Shown here piece by piece: positions 27,106 through 34,170 of a DNA stretch of 64,000 bases. Made by a program: the position numbers and the translations under genes. The notes beneath the pieces were generated by a model, which was given only the letters and a program-made list of their open reading frames with translations, made no database searches and was not told where the DNA came from. Position 1 is the stretch's first letter, and each line of letters starts with the position of its first letter. The DNA comes from Thiorhodovibrio winogradskyi (GTDB lineage Bacteria; Pseudomonadota; Gammaproteobacteria; Chromatiales; Chromatiaceae): the NCBI RefSeq assembly GCF_036208045.1, contig NZ_CP121472.1:1995531-2059530 (forward strand). Direction: 5' to 3'.

Positions 27106-27347
27106 AACCGGGTGGCCTCTGCTGAATGGTCTGGATCTGATGGCTGGTTTGGATTGCCAGGATGCTTGCCACTGCCATTATACCTGTCGCAACCCGGTTT
27201 TCAGTTACGAGCCGGTTGTCTGGCAGGGCGAAACCGTGCTAGCCCTAATTGACAAGCCGTAGAAGTATTTACCCTCGATTCTGGACATTTCCGTCCGACT
27301 CGTTCAAACTGCCTGCCTATGTTGATTGACGAGGCAGCCCCCTGAAC

Positions 27348-28427
27348 TTGCACGACATCACCCTGCGTGCGGTCGCCCCAGATGAAGAGGCGCGCTTCAA
27401 AGCATTGCTCGAGGCGTATCACTACCTGGGCGCGGCGGCAAAAATCGGTCACACCCTCTGGTATGTCGCCATCTGGCGGGATCAGTGGTTGGCGTTGCTG
27501 GTGCTGAGCGCCGCGGCCTGGAAGTGCGCGGCGCGCGATCAGTGGATCGGCTGGGATCGCCGCTACCAGTTCGACCGCCTGCATCTGATCGCCAACAACG
27601 CCCGCTTTCTCATTCTGCCCCAGTGGCATGTGCCCAATCTCGCCTCCAAGGTGCTGTCGCTGTGCGAGCGCCAGGTCAGCACTGATTGGCAGACCCGCTT
27701 CGGTTATCCGCTGTGGTTGCTGGAGACCTTCGTCGATCCGCGCCGCTTTACCGGCACCTGCTATCGCGCGGCCAACTGGCTGGAGGTCGGGCAGACGCGC
27801 GGGTACCGCCGCACGCGCGCCGGCTACAGCCAGCAGCCCGATGGCGCCAAGCGGGTGTTTGTCCGCCCCTTGATCGGGCAGGTCCAAGCACGCTTGTCCG
27901 ACCCAAGACTCGATTCCCAGTATCGCTATGGAGCCCCAAAACTCATGATCTCCGCACAACAGATGCGTTCGCTTCCTGCGTTCTTTGTCGATGTCCCTGA
28001 TCCGCGTCGCGGCCAAGGCCGGCGTCATCCCTTGCCGGTGGTTCTTGCGATCTCCGCCGCGGCGGTGCTGTGCGGGGCGCGTGGCTATAAGGCCATCGCC
28101 GCTTGGGCGAAGGATCTCAGCCAGGCGGCCCGGGCGCGCTTTGGTTGCCGTTATCGCAACGGTCGCTATGAGGTGCCCAGCCGCACGCGCATCCGCGATG
28201 TCCTCACCCGGGTCGATCCCGACGCCCTTGATGGGGCGCTGCAGGGCTGGAATGCGCAGATGGGCGCCGAGGACGAGGGCCTGGCCATTGATGGCAAGAC
28301 GATGTGCAATGCCATCGACGCCGAGGGACGCCAGACCCACATCCTCGGTGTCGTTGGACATGACTCCAAGGTCTGTCACACCCAAAAAAAGTCGGTGCTT
28401 TGCCTGTCAATGGCAGTGATGAACTGA
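27348..28427 (+). CDS. DUF4338 domain fused to N-terminal part of ISAs1 transposase (zero frame)
   Basis: Residues 1-175 match DUF4338, the domain of DruA in Druantia defence (FKALLEAYHYLGAAAKIGHTLWYV; YQFDRLHLIANNARFLIL; LASKVLSLCERQVSTDW; YGYPLW-like LLETFVDPRRFTGTCYRAANW). Residues 200-300 are the ISAs1-associated N-terminal domain (FFVDVPDPRRGQGRRHPL; YKAIAAWAKDLSQAARARFG), and LAIDGKTMCNA holds the first catalytic Asp. The zero frame ends at 28427 soon after a run of seven A, while the rest of the transposase continues in the -1 frame. The start is TTG 27348; the frame is blocked upstream by a stop at 27327. An internal ATG at 27945 could start a transposase without DUF4338. Confidence 0.85.
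   Translation: MHDITLRAVAPDEEARFKALLEAYHYLGAAAKIGHTLWYVAIWRDQWLALLVLSAAAWKCAARDQWIGWDRRYQFDRLHLIANNARFLILPQWHVPNLASKVLSLCERQVSTDWQTRFGYPLWLLETFVDPRRFTGTCYRAANWLEVGQTRGYRRTRAGYSQQPDGAKRVFVRPLIGQVQARLSDPRLDSQYRYGAPKLMISAQQMRSLPAFFVDVPDPRRGQGRRHPLPVVLAISAAAVLCGARGYKAIAAWAKDLSQAARARFGCRYRNGRYEVPSRTRIRDVLTRVDPDALDGALQGWNAQMGAEDEGLAIDGKTMCNAIDAEGRQTHILGVVGHDSKVCHTQKKSVLCLSMAVMN
28385..28391 (+). other. In-frame A_AAA_AAG slippery heptamer
   Basis: The zero frame reads CAA-AAA-AAG at 28383-28391, so the heptamer A_AAA_AAG is positioned exactly for tandem -1 slippage of two Lys tRNAs. After slipping, reading continues from 28391 (GTC GGT GCT) straight into the downstream transposase frame. This is the most efficient -1 slippery motif known in bacteria and is used by several IS families. 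A self-complementary CGGGAT-ggcc-ATCCCG about 50 nt downstream is probably too distant to stimulate it. Confidence 0.7.
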
Positions 28428-29128
28428 AGCAAACCAACGAGATCGGGATGGCCATCCCGGTGCTCGACTCCCTCGACCTCACTGACAAGACCCTCACCGC
28501 CGACGCCCTGCTCACCCAGCGCTCGCTCGCTGAGTATCTCATCGAACGGGGCGCGCATTACGTCTTTATCGCCAAAGAGAATCAGCCCACGCTGGTTGCC
28601 GACATCCGCCTGCTTTTCCAGGCGCGGGGCGAGCCGGATTTTCGCGAGTCATCGGACCTTGCGCATGGGCGTATCGAAAGCCGCGCGATTTGGACCTCCA
28701 CGGCGCTGAACAACTATCTCGATTTCCCCCATGTCGGGCAGGTCTTCGCCATTGAGCGCACCACCACTGAGAAAAAAACCGACAAGACCTCCGTCGAGAC
28801 AGTCTTCGGCGTCACGGATCATACCCCTGAGAGTGCAAGCCCTAAGCGCCTGCTCGCCTTCAACCGTGGGCATTGGGGCATTGAAGCCCATCACTGGATC
28901 CTCGACTGGAACTGGGATGAGGATCGCTGCACCATCCGCACCGGCCATGGACCAGAAAACATCACCCGACTGCGCCGGTTTGCCGCCGGTCTGATCAAAA
29001 CGAAATCCAAGGATTCCGTGGCAGCCACCATCGAGAAGCTCGCGCGCAAAGTCCGCCGTGTCTTCGATTATCTGGGCATGACGGCAAACTCAATGCCCCG
29101 CGCTGCCCGTGTCGCGCCTGTTGGTTAG
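28391..29128 (+). CDS. C-terminal part of ISAs1 transposase (-1 frame)
   Basis: Continuing from the slippery site the frame encodes NEIGMAIPVLDSLDLTDKTLTADALLTQ, containing the second catalytic Asp of ISAs1 enzymes, then AHYVFIAKENQPTL and RGHWGIEAHHWILDWNWDEDRC with the catalytic Glu, and a C-terminal helix (ENITRLRRFAAGLIK). Joined to the zero frame it gives a protein of 593 residues with a complete DDE triad and no other interruption. The internal ATG at 28400 is unlikely to be used alone because it would miss the first catalytic Asp. Confidence 0.82.
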   Translation, partial: VGALPVNGSDELKQTNEIGMAIPVLDSLDLTDKTLTADALLTQRSLAEYLIERGAHYVFIAKENQPTLVADIRLLFQARGEPDFRESSDLAHGRIESRAIWTSTALNNYLDFPHVGQVFAIERTTTEKKTDKTSVETVFGVTDHTPESASPKRLLAFNRGHWGIEAHHWILDWNWDEDRCTIRTGHGPENITRLRRFAAGLIKTKSKDSVAATIEKLARKVRRVFDYLGMTANSMPRAARVAPVG

Positions 29129-29208
29129 AACGGATTTGCCGTGGGTTGTCTGGTTCGGGCAATCGATCCGTGCGCGCCCTGGCGAGCGCTTGCTCGGGAT
29201 CTAACTTG

Positions 29209-29718
29209 ATGGCGGCGAAACTCCCGATGACCTCCAATACCAACTGCTCCATGATCTCCGCCCCATTTGGCGCCCTGGCTGTTGACTGGCGGGATGGAGT
29301 GGTCAGCCGCGTGCGCCTGCCGCTGGACAAGGCGCTCCCACCCGCTCAGGCTGTGCCGGCGCCAGCTTGGCTCGAGCAGGAGTTTCAAGCCTATTTTCGC
29401 GCTGCGACCCATGAGTTCAGCCTTGCCGTGCGGCCCGAGGGGACGGCCTTTCAGCAACGGGTGTGGCAGGCGCTGCGGCGGATTCCGGCTGGTCGCGTCA
29501 GCCGCTACGGTGACTTGGCGGCGGAGCTTGGCAGCAGCGCGCGCGCGGTCGGTAACGCCTGTCGGGCCAATCCTTGTCCGCTGCTGCTGCCCTGTCATCG
29601 GGTCGTGGCGCGGCGCGGTCTTGGCGGTTTTGCTGGACAAACCGAGGGTGCGACCATGCGCATCAAAACCTGGCTGCTGCGCCATGAGGGCTTGGAGTTG
29701 ACGGAGCTGGGTGCATGA
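29209..29718 (+). CDS. ogt: Methylated-DNA--protein-cysteine methyltransferase, copy A
   Basis: Repairs O6-alkylguanine by transferring the alkyl group to its own Cys. The catalytic core is intact: [27 protein letters not shown] (DNA-binding helix-turn-helix), [25 protein letters not shown] with the acceptor Cys in PCHRV, and [23 protein letters not shown]. The N-terminal domain is shortened. The start is uncertain (ATG at 29209 or 29227). It overlaps the following xerD copy by ATGA (29715-29718). A second copy with the same partner lies at 32903-33394. At protein level the two copies are clearly similar but diverged. Confidence 0.85.
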   Translation: MAAKLPMTSNTNCSMISAPFGALAVDWRDGVVSRVRLPLDKALPPAQAVPAPAWLEQEFQAYFRAATHEFSLAVRPEGTAFQQRVWQALRRIPAGRVSRYGDLAAELGSSARAVGNACRANPCPLLLPCHRVVARRGLGGFAGQTEGATMRIKTWLLRHEGLELTELGA

Positions 29719-30500
29719 AAGACGCCACCGCGGCGGTGGTGGAGGCCTTCGCTGACGCGCTTTGGATGGAGCGGGGTTTGAGTCCCAATACCCTCTCGGC
29801 CTATCAGTCCGATTTGCGTGCTTATTGCGAGTGGCTGGAGGGCGCGCGCGCGCGAACCAGCGGCTGCGGATCGCATTGATCTGATGGACTATCTCGGGGT
29901 TTTGGCAGGCAAGGGCCTGAAACCGCGTTCGTCGGCCCGGGTCTTGTCCTGTTTGCTGCAATTCTACGGGCATCTGTTGCGTCAGGGGCTCATCGACAAG
30001 GATCCCAGCCTCCGCATCGACGCGCCCAAGCTTGGTCGGCCGCTGCCGCATTCCTTGAGCGAGGCCGATGTCGAAGCCCTGCTGCAGGCGCCCGATACCG
30101 AAGTCGCGCGCGGTCATCGGGACAGAACCATGCTCGAGGTGCTCTATGCCACCGGCTTGCGGGTCACTGAACTGGTCACGCTCGACTGGAGTTCAGTCAG
30201 CCTCAATCAGGGCGTGGTGCGGGTGATGGGCAAGGGCAGCAAGGAGCGACTGGTGCCTTTGGGCGAGGAAGCACTGACCTGGCTGGCGGAGTTTGCTCGC
30301 GGGCCGCGGGCTGAGTTGCTGGGGGGGGCGCCAGTGCAGCCAGGTGTTCCCGACCAGTCGCGGTTGCTGCATGACCCTTCAGGCCTTTAGGCAGCTTATT
30401 AAGCGCTATGCACTCGAGGCCGGCATTATGGCGGAGCTCTCCCCGCACAGCCTGCGCCACGCCTTTGCCACCCACTTGCTCAATCATGGCGCCGATCTGG
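29220..30500 (+). repeat. Diverged direct repeat, ogt-xerD unit A
   Basis: This stretch and 32900-34170 are two copies of the same ogt-xerD gene pair in the same orientation, with conserved ATGA junctions. Similarity ends inside xerD at about 30500 and near the ogt N-terminus. They are about 2.4 kb apart with accessory genes between. Confidence 0.88.
29715..30500 (+). pseudogene. xerD copy A, frameshifted and 3'-truncated
   Basis: The sequence follows XerD from [27 protein letters not shown] onward but is broken. Against intact copy B, two bases are missing in a CG-dinucleotide run near 29850 and one base is gained in a G run near 30322-30328. The gene also stops aligning at about 30500, after LLNHGADL, so the last 37 residues, including the catalytic His and Tyr, are lost. 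The catalytic Arg (TGLRVTEL) and His-x2-Arg (SLRHAF) remain but lie in different frames. It cannot encode an active recombinase. Confidence 0.92.
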
Positions 30501-30681
30501 TCAATTAATGGGGTCAGGGTCGATTTGATTCTCAGGCATCGAATCAACGCGCTGGAAAAAATGTTCCAGGTTCGGTTAATCATTAAACCGCCTGCCGCTA
30601 CTTTAAAATAATGACCAAGAGATTTGGCTACCTATTTCAGCCCCTAGGATAAAGAACCCAGCGCTTACCCAGGATTCGCCC
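30501..30681 (+). other. Junction sequence after truncated xerD
   Basis: No gene is seen. It starts abruptly at the xerD breakpoint with AATGGGGTCAGGGTCGATTT, a string I associate with the edges of REP-related transposon or similar repeat sequences; this is recollection, not a search result. Base composition is more AT-rich than the core genome. Confidence 0.4.
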
Positions 30682-31440
30682 TTAAAGGCTCTCAACCTCC
30701 AACGAATCTCCATAACAATCAATCCCCAGCCGCTCAGCCACCTTGTACGCCTTCGGCTCGATCATCGGCGAGATGACGATCAAGCGCGTTGCCTGGCGCT
30801 GGTGCTCGCGCTCATAGAAGCGTGCCTTGCGCTCGAACAGATACATGCCACCCTTGTCGATGGACGACTTTAGTTCGCAGAGGATCAGCAGCCCGTTCTT
30901 GATGATGACATCCAGCTCGATCTGTTCAGGCTTGCCGAAGACCTCGCCGGAATTGTCATAGCCGTTGTAGTTGATCACCTCAACGCCAAAGTTCTCTTCG
31001 AGAATTCCGGCCAGAGCATCGCGAAAGGCTTTCTCGGATTGCAAACCCCAACGCGCGCCCAAGGCGCCAATACCGCGGTCATGCTTTTTCGCCATGGCCG
31101 TCAAGGCTTCATTGAGCTGGCGAATTTCAGACTGGTTCTCGTCCCACTTGCGGCTCTGCTCATCCCACTTGCGGTTTTGCTCGTCCCACCTGCGGTTTTG
31201 CTCGTCCCACTTACGATTCTGATCCTCGCGGTCGCGCAGGTAGGCTTTCCAGCGCTCATCTTCGCGTGCACGGCCCTCGCGCAATTCGGCCATGGCCTGC
31301 TGGAACCAGTCAGTCGTCTGGGCTCGATCCGCATAGGCCTCGCGCGTCAGTTCCAGCACAAAGGCACGAAACGCCGGATCCTCGCGCAGATAGCCGGGCA
31401 GTTCGCGTTTGATGGCGTCTTTCAGTTCGCTTTCGGTCAT
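30682..31440 (-). CDS. DUF3782-like coiled-coil protein with PD-(D/E)XK nuclease-like domain
   Basis: A 252-residue protein. The N-terminus (MTESELKDAIKRELPGYLRED) leads into a coiled coil containing four or five copies of a heptad of the form RKWDEQN. The C-terminal half has the PD-(D/E)XK-like pattern: Glu in GLQSEKAFRDALAG, Asp in IELDVIIKNG and the E-x-K in LILCELKSSID, followed by a YKVAERLGI segment. This combination is seen in DUF3782 proteins of cyanobacteria, archaea and purple sulfur bacteria; nuclease activity is predicted, not shown. The ATG at 31440 is chosen over an upstream start at 31503. It stands alone on the minus strand inside the accessory island. Confidence 0.75.
   Translation of the reverse strand: MTESELKDAIKRELPGYLREDPAFRAFVLELTREAYADRAQTTDWFQQAMAELREGRAREDERWKAYLRDREDQNRKWDEQNRRWDEQNRKWDEQSRKWDENQSEIRQLNEALTAMAKKHDRGIGALGARWGLQSEKAFRDALAGILEENFGVEVINYNGYDNSGEVFGKPEQIELDVIIKNGLLILCELKSSIDKGGMYLFERKARFYEREHQRQATRLIVISPMIEPKAYKVAERLGIDCYGDSLEVESL
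31137..31222 (+). repeat. 21-bp tandem repeat encoding a coiled-coil heptad
   Basis: Four near-identical 21-bp units (plus-strand form TGCTCGTCCCACTTGCGGTTT) lie within the DUF3782-like gene and encode the RKWDEQN heptad on the minus strand. Being an exact multiple of seven codons' period, gain or loss of units would change coiled-coil length without a frameshift. Confidence 0.85.
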
Positions 31441-31549
31441 TGTGATGGCCTTGGCACGGGATGTTGTGGCATGGGTTGTTCGGGTTGAGTATAGCCGATG
31501 CAAACCAAGCGGGCGTGGGAAAAACCGGGACAGACCACCATTTAATATT

Positions 31550-31621
31550 ATCTAACACGGTTCTCCAGCCGAAGCCGGTTTCGCGCTCGCTCAACCGGCT
31601 CGGCTGAGCATGGCGTTAGTG
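31550..31621 (+). other. attC-like site 1 (integron recombination hairpin)
   Basis: ATCTAAC (31550-31556) fits the RYYYAAC core, and GTTAGTG (31615-31621) the GTTRRRY side in five of seven bases. Between them is an inverted repeat (31566-31580 with 31593-31606) that pairs completely except for one unpaired A in the first arm, around a 12-nt loop. Imperfect pairing with single extrahelical bases on one arm is the hallmark of attC sites. The YoeB stop codon lies within the outer core. Confidence 0.7.
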
Positions 31622-31891
31622 CTTAAACTGATCGTAGTGCCCACCGATAGCAAAGATATATATGTATTGCTCGTCGAATTTGTATATCACGCGGTCTTTC
31701 TGGCTCAGTCGGCGCGACCAAAATCCTGTCAGGTTTTGGCGAAGGGGTTCAGGTTTCCCTGTTCCGATGGCTGGATCATTGCGGAGCATTTCCTTCAGGA
31801 TGGCGCAAAGCGCTTTGTGCAAGCCTTTATCGCGTGTTCTGAGTTCTTCATAGGTAGCCCATGTATTACCTTCAAACACCAACGATCTCAT
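31616..31891 (-). CDS. yoeB: YoeB/Txe family mRNA interferase toxin
   Basis: A 91-residue RelE-fold toxin that cleaves mRNA at the ribosome. The family signature is plain: MRSLVFEGNTWATYEELRT at the start, then GTGKPEPLRQNLTGFWSRRLSQ and DRVIYKF, ending IFAIGGHYDQF, which contains the C-terminal catalytic His and Tyr as in YoeB. The ATG at 31891 is chosen because it gives the standard length and overlaps the antitoxin end by 20 bases, the usual coupling. Its TAA stop sits in the core of attC-like site 1. Confidence 0.92.
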   Translation of the reverse strand: MRSLVFEGNTWATYEELRTRDKGLHKALCAILKEMLRNDPAIGTGKPEPLRQNLTGFWSRRLSQKDRVIYKFDEQYIYIFAIGGHYDQFKH

Positions 31892-32144
31892 GGGTTTCTT
31901 CATCAGTTGGTGTGTACCCAGTAAGGCTCGTATGTGTCCGGGCTGATTCGGCAATCTGCTCCATCAAGCTGGAATTCTGGAGCACAAATAGGGTTTCCTG
32001 CTCACGTTCCCAGTCTTCTGCGCTAATAACCACAAAATCCTTACCATTTCGGCGAGTTACTCTAATGGGTATATGTTCGCTAATTACCTGTTCTACACAG
32101 TTTTTCAGCTTATCTCGAAACTGGTTGACGCTGATAGTATCCAC
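31872..32144 (-). CDS. yefM: YefM/Phd family antitoxin
   Basis: A 90-residue antitoxin with the N-terminal Phd/YefM DNA-binding fold (DTISVNQFRDKLKNCVEQV ... PIRVTRRNGKDFVVISAEDWE) and an acidic C-terminal tail that neutralises YoeB. The start is GTG at 32144: an AAGGA ribosome site lies seven bases upstream, and the family begins directly before this TIS strand. Longer upstream starts would cross the operator palindrome. The gene precedes yoeB with overlap, forming a type II toxin-antitoxin operon. Confidence 0.92.
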   Translation of the reverse strand: MDTISVNQFRDKLKNCVEQVISEHIPIRVTRRNGKDFVVISAEDWEREQETLFVLQNSSLMEQIAESARTHTSLTGYTPTDEETHEIVGV

Positions 32145-32160
32145 TATTCTATCCTTATAT

Positions 32161-32181
32161 ATGTACTGCATTGCAGTACAT
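32161..32181 (-). promoter_or_regulatory. Perfect 21-bp operator palindrome upstream of yefM-yoeB
   Basis: ATGTACTGCA-T-TGCAGTACAT is fully self-complementary and lies 17 bp upstream of the yefM start. YefM-YoeB complexes repress their operon through palindromes containing a TGTAC core, which both arms carry here. Binding is inferred from position and motif. Confidence 0.8.
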
Positions 32182-32194
32182 TTTAGCCCGCCAG

Positions 32195-32267
32195 CCCTAA
32201 CAATGCAATCAACCCGGACGCAATTTCCGCTACGCTCCAATTGCGCCGGTTATTGCTGTCGTTATCG
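32195..32267 (+). other. attC-like site 2 (integron recombination hairpin)
   Basis: CCCTAAC (32195-32201) matches the RYYYAAC core in six of seven bases. The inner arms (32205-32225 and 32239-32256) pair over 18 bases with exactly three unpaired bases, C, C and A, all in the first arm; the first lies in GCAATCAACC, as in classical attC L'' boxes. The loop is 13 nt. The distal core GTTATCG (32261-32267) departs from GTTRRRY. Its CCCTAAC core is complementary in six of seven bases to GTTAGTG at the other end of the cassette, as expected if 31616-32261 was once a circular cassette. Confidence 0.75.
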
Positions 32268-32593
32268 CAGAAGCGTCTCGTGGGAATTTAGATGCTGCGT
32301 CTCGCCGGATGTCTGCCATAGTGGATATTCCTGAGCTCGAAGCAACAGAATAGGTCAAATTGGTGGCGCAAGCTTTATTGAACCATGGATCGCTGCCTCA
32401 GAAAGCTGAACTTGACGCTTATCATGTCGCAATCGCTGCAGTCAATGGAATCAACTATTTGTTGACATGGAACTGTACCCACATTGCGAATGCAGTTATG
32501 CGACCAAAAATTGAAGCGGTATGTCGTTCTCTCTCGTTCCACCGGCCCGAACATCCTAACAGCCGTCGCGGCAACTACGAAAAGACGCATTGA
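32262..32593 (+). pseudogene. VapC-type PIN domain remnant, 5'-truncated
   Basis: The frame beginning TTATCGCAGAAGCG encodes VIAEASRGNLDAASRRMSAI, DIPELEATE, an in-frame TAG at 32351-32353, then VAQALLNHGSLPQKAELDAYHVAIAAVNG and INYLLTWNCTHIANAVMRPKIEAVCR. This is the second half of a PIN-domain toxin (DAxH and LLTWNC.H.ANA motifs with acidic metal ligand). The first half is absent: similarity starts right at the G|TT of attC-like site 2. The C-terminal tail is degraded. It is not expected to be active. Confidence 0.82.
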
Positions 32594-32677
32594 CCCGCAG
32601 TTCCCGTAAATGGCTCACCAAGCCGGGCTGTTTCGATCCGCTCTACAATGCCCGTCGTTTCCCATAGGTGAGGAAAT

Positions 32678-32902
32678 ATGAAACACCCGATTTTGGAGGA
32701 AGCCAGCCCTGCTCTCAGCGCTACTGCTAGGATGCTGATTCAGGATGCCACGAACGACATTTTGATCAGCCCCGCGTCCTTTTGGGGGATGGCGATCAAG
32801 ATCAGCTTGTTGAAGTGCGACGCGAATAGCATGTCACCCGGCAAGCAGTCCCTATCAAGTATCATCTCTTTGAGTTCTCAGCGGCAGAGGGTCATCGCGA
32901 TC
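32678..32902 (+). pseudogene. Second toxin-antitoxin remnant (antitoxin-like start joined to PIN fragment)
   Basis: After a GTGAGGAAAT ribosome site, the frame starts MKHPILEEAS, like small antitoxin or DUF proteins that precede PIN genes, then switches to ATARMLIQDATNDILISPASFWGMAIKISLLK, the middle of a VapC PIN domain (IEDP.NEIL.S.AS.WEIAIK in intact relatives). It then runs in frame into the ogt copy B. The mosaic suggests deletion joins of neighbouring toxin-antitoxin genes. Confidence 0.55.
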
Positions 32903-34170
32903 TTGAGAAGTTCCTCGCAATCGTCTGTTCTTGTATCGCCGCTTGGTCCGCTGGTCGTTGACTGGCAGGGGCAGGTGGTTGTTGGGCTGCGTCTGCCGCT
33001 TGGCGATGCGCAAGCGCAGCTCCCCACCGTGGCGGCGCCTGACTGGCTTGAGCGCGCGGTTCAAGGTTATTTTTATGACCCCAGGCAGCCTTTTGACTTG
33101 AGCCTGGAGCTTTCCGGCACGGCGTTCCAACAGCGTGTCTGGCAGCTGTTGCGGCGGATTCCCTGTGGGACGGTTCGTCGCTACGGCGAGCTTGCCGCCG
33201 AGCTGGGCAGCAGCGCCCGCGCGGTCGGAAATGCCTGTCGCGCGAATCCTTGTCCGATCCTGGTGCCCTGTCATCGGGTGGTGGCGAGCGCGGGTCTGGG
33301 TGGTTTTGTTGGACAGACCCAAGGCGCGTCGCTTAACCTCAAAACCTGGCTGCTTCGGCATGAGGGCGTGAATCTGGCGGAGTTCGGTGGATGAAAGACG
33401 CGACTGCGACCGTGGTGGAAGCTTTTGCCGATGCCTTGTGGATGGAACGGGGGCTGAGTCCCAACACTTTGACGGCCTACCAATCTGATCTGCGCGCCTT
33501 TTGCGACTGGCTGGAGGCCACCCGCGCGCGCGAACCAGCGGCGGCGGATCGGATTGATCTCATCGATTATCTGGGGGTTCTGGCGGTCAAGGGCATCAAG
33601 CCGCGTTCCTCGGCGCGGGTGTTGTCCTGTTTGCGCCAATTCTATGGCCATCTGTTGCGCCAGGGGCTGATCGACAAGGATCCCAGCACGCGGATTGATG
33701 CGCCCAAGCTTGGCCGGCCCTTGCCGCGCTCGCTCAGCGAGGCGGATGTGGAAGCCCTGCTGCAAGCGCCCGACACCGAGTCGGCCCGCGGGCACCGGGA
33801 CAGGACCATGCTGGAGGTGCTTTATGCCACCGGCCTGCGGGTGACCGAGCTGGTGACGCTCGAATGGAATTCCGTCAGCCTCAATCAAGGCGTGGTGCGG
33901 GTGATGGGCAAGGGCAGCAAGGAGCGTCTGGTGCCTCTGGGCGAGGAAGCCTTGGCGTGGCTTGCAGAGTTTGCGCGCGGACCACGCGCGGAGCTACTGG
34001 GCGCGCGTCAATGTACTCAAGTGTTTCCGACCAGTCGCGGTTGCTGCATGACCCGCCAGGCGTTCTGGCAGCTGATCAAGCGCTATGCGCTGGAAGCCGG
34101 CATTGTGGTGGAGCTGTCGCCGCACAGCCTGCGCCATGCTTTCGCTACCCATTTGCTCAACCATGGCGCT
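32900..34170 (+). repeat. Diverged direct repeat, ogt-xerD unit B
   Basis: Partner of the repeat at 29220-30500. This copy keeps an intact xerD with its full 3' end and continues into yajQ, so it is probably the ancestral chromosomal location. Confidence 0.85.
32903..33394 (+). CDS. ogt: Methylated-DNA--protein-cysteine methyltransferase, copy B
   Basis: Same enzyme type as copy [28 protein letters not shown], acceptor Cys in PCPILVPCHRVV, and [23 protein letters not shown]. The true start is unclear. Copy A similarity begins near LRSSSQSSVLVSPLGPLVVDW, so I mark the in-frame TTG at 32903, but the frame is open up to the ATG at 32678 through the PIN-like remnant. A fused protein of 238 residues is therefore possible. 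It overlaps xerD copy B by ATGA. Confidence 0.85.
   Translation: MRSSSQSSVLVSPLGPLVVDWQGQVVVGLRLPLGDAQAQLPTVAAPDWLERAVQGYFYDPRQPFDLSLELSGTAFQQRVWQLLRRIPCGTVRRYGELAAELGSSARAVGNACRANPCPILVPCHRVVASAGLGGFVGQTQGASLNLKTWLLRHEGVNLAEFGG

Larger units (their letters stand above)
27348..29128 (+). mobile_element. DUF4338-ISAs1 family insertion element (coding extent)
   Basis: The two reading frames listed below make one transposase of the ISAs1 (DDE) family with an N-terminal DUF4338 domain. I could not find convincing terminal inverted repeats or target duplication in the flanks 27262-27347 and 29129-29230, so only the coding extent is given. It sits directly upstream of the decaying ogt-xerD copy. 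Confidence 0.85.

Noticed and set aside
27262-27347. Search for terminal inverted repeats of the insertion element
   Set aside because: No convincing match with the right flank (29129-29230) could be found by eye.
27201-28385. 394-residue minus-strand frame opposite the DUF4338-ISAs1 gene
   Set aside because: It mirrors the conserved plus-strand DUF4338 and transposase domains; no recognisable domain of its own.
31137-31222. Possible CRISPR-like repeat
   Set aside because: The units are contiguous 21-bp coding repeats without spacers, inside a gene.
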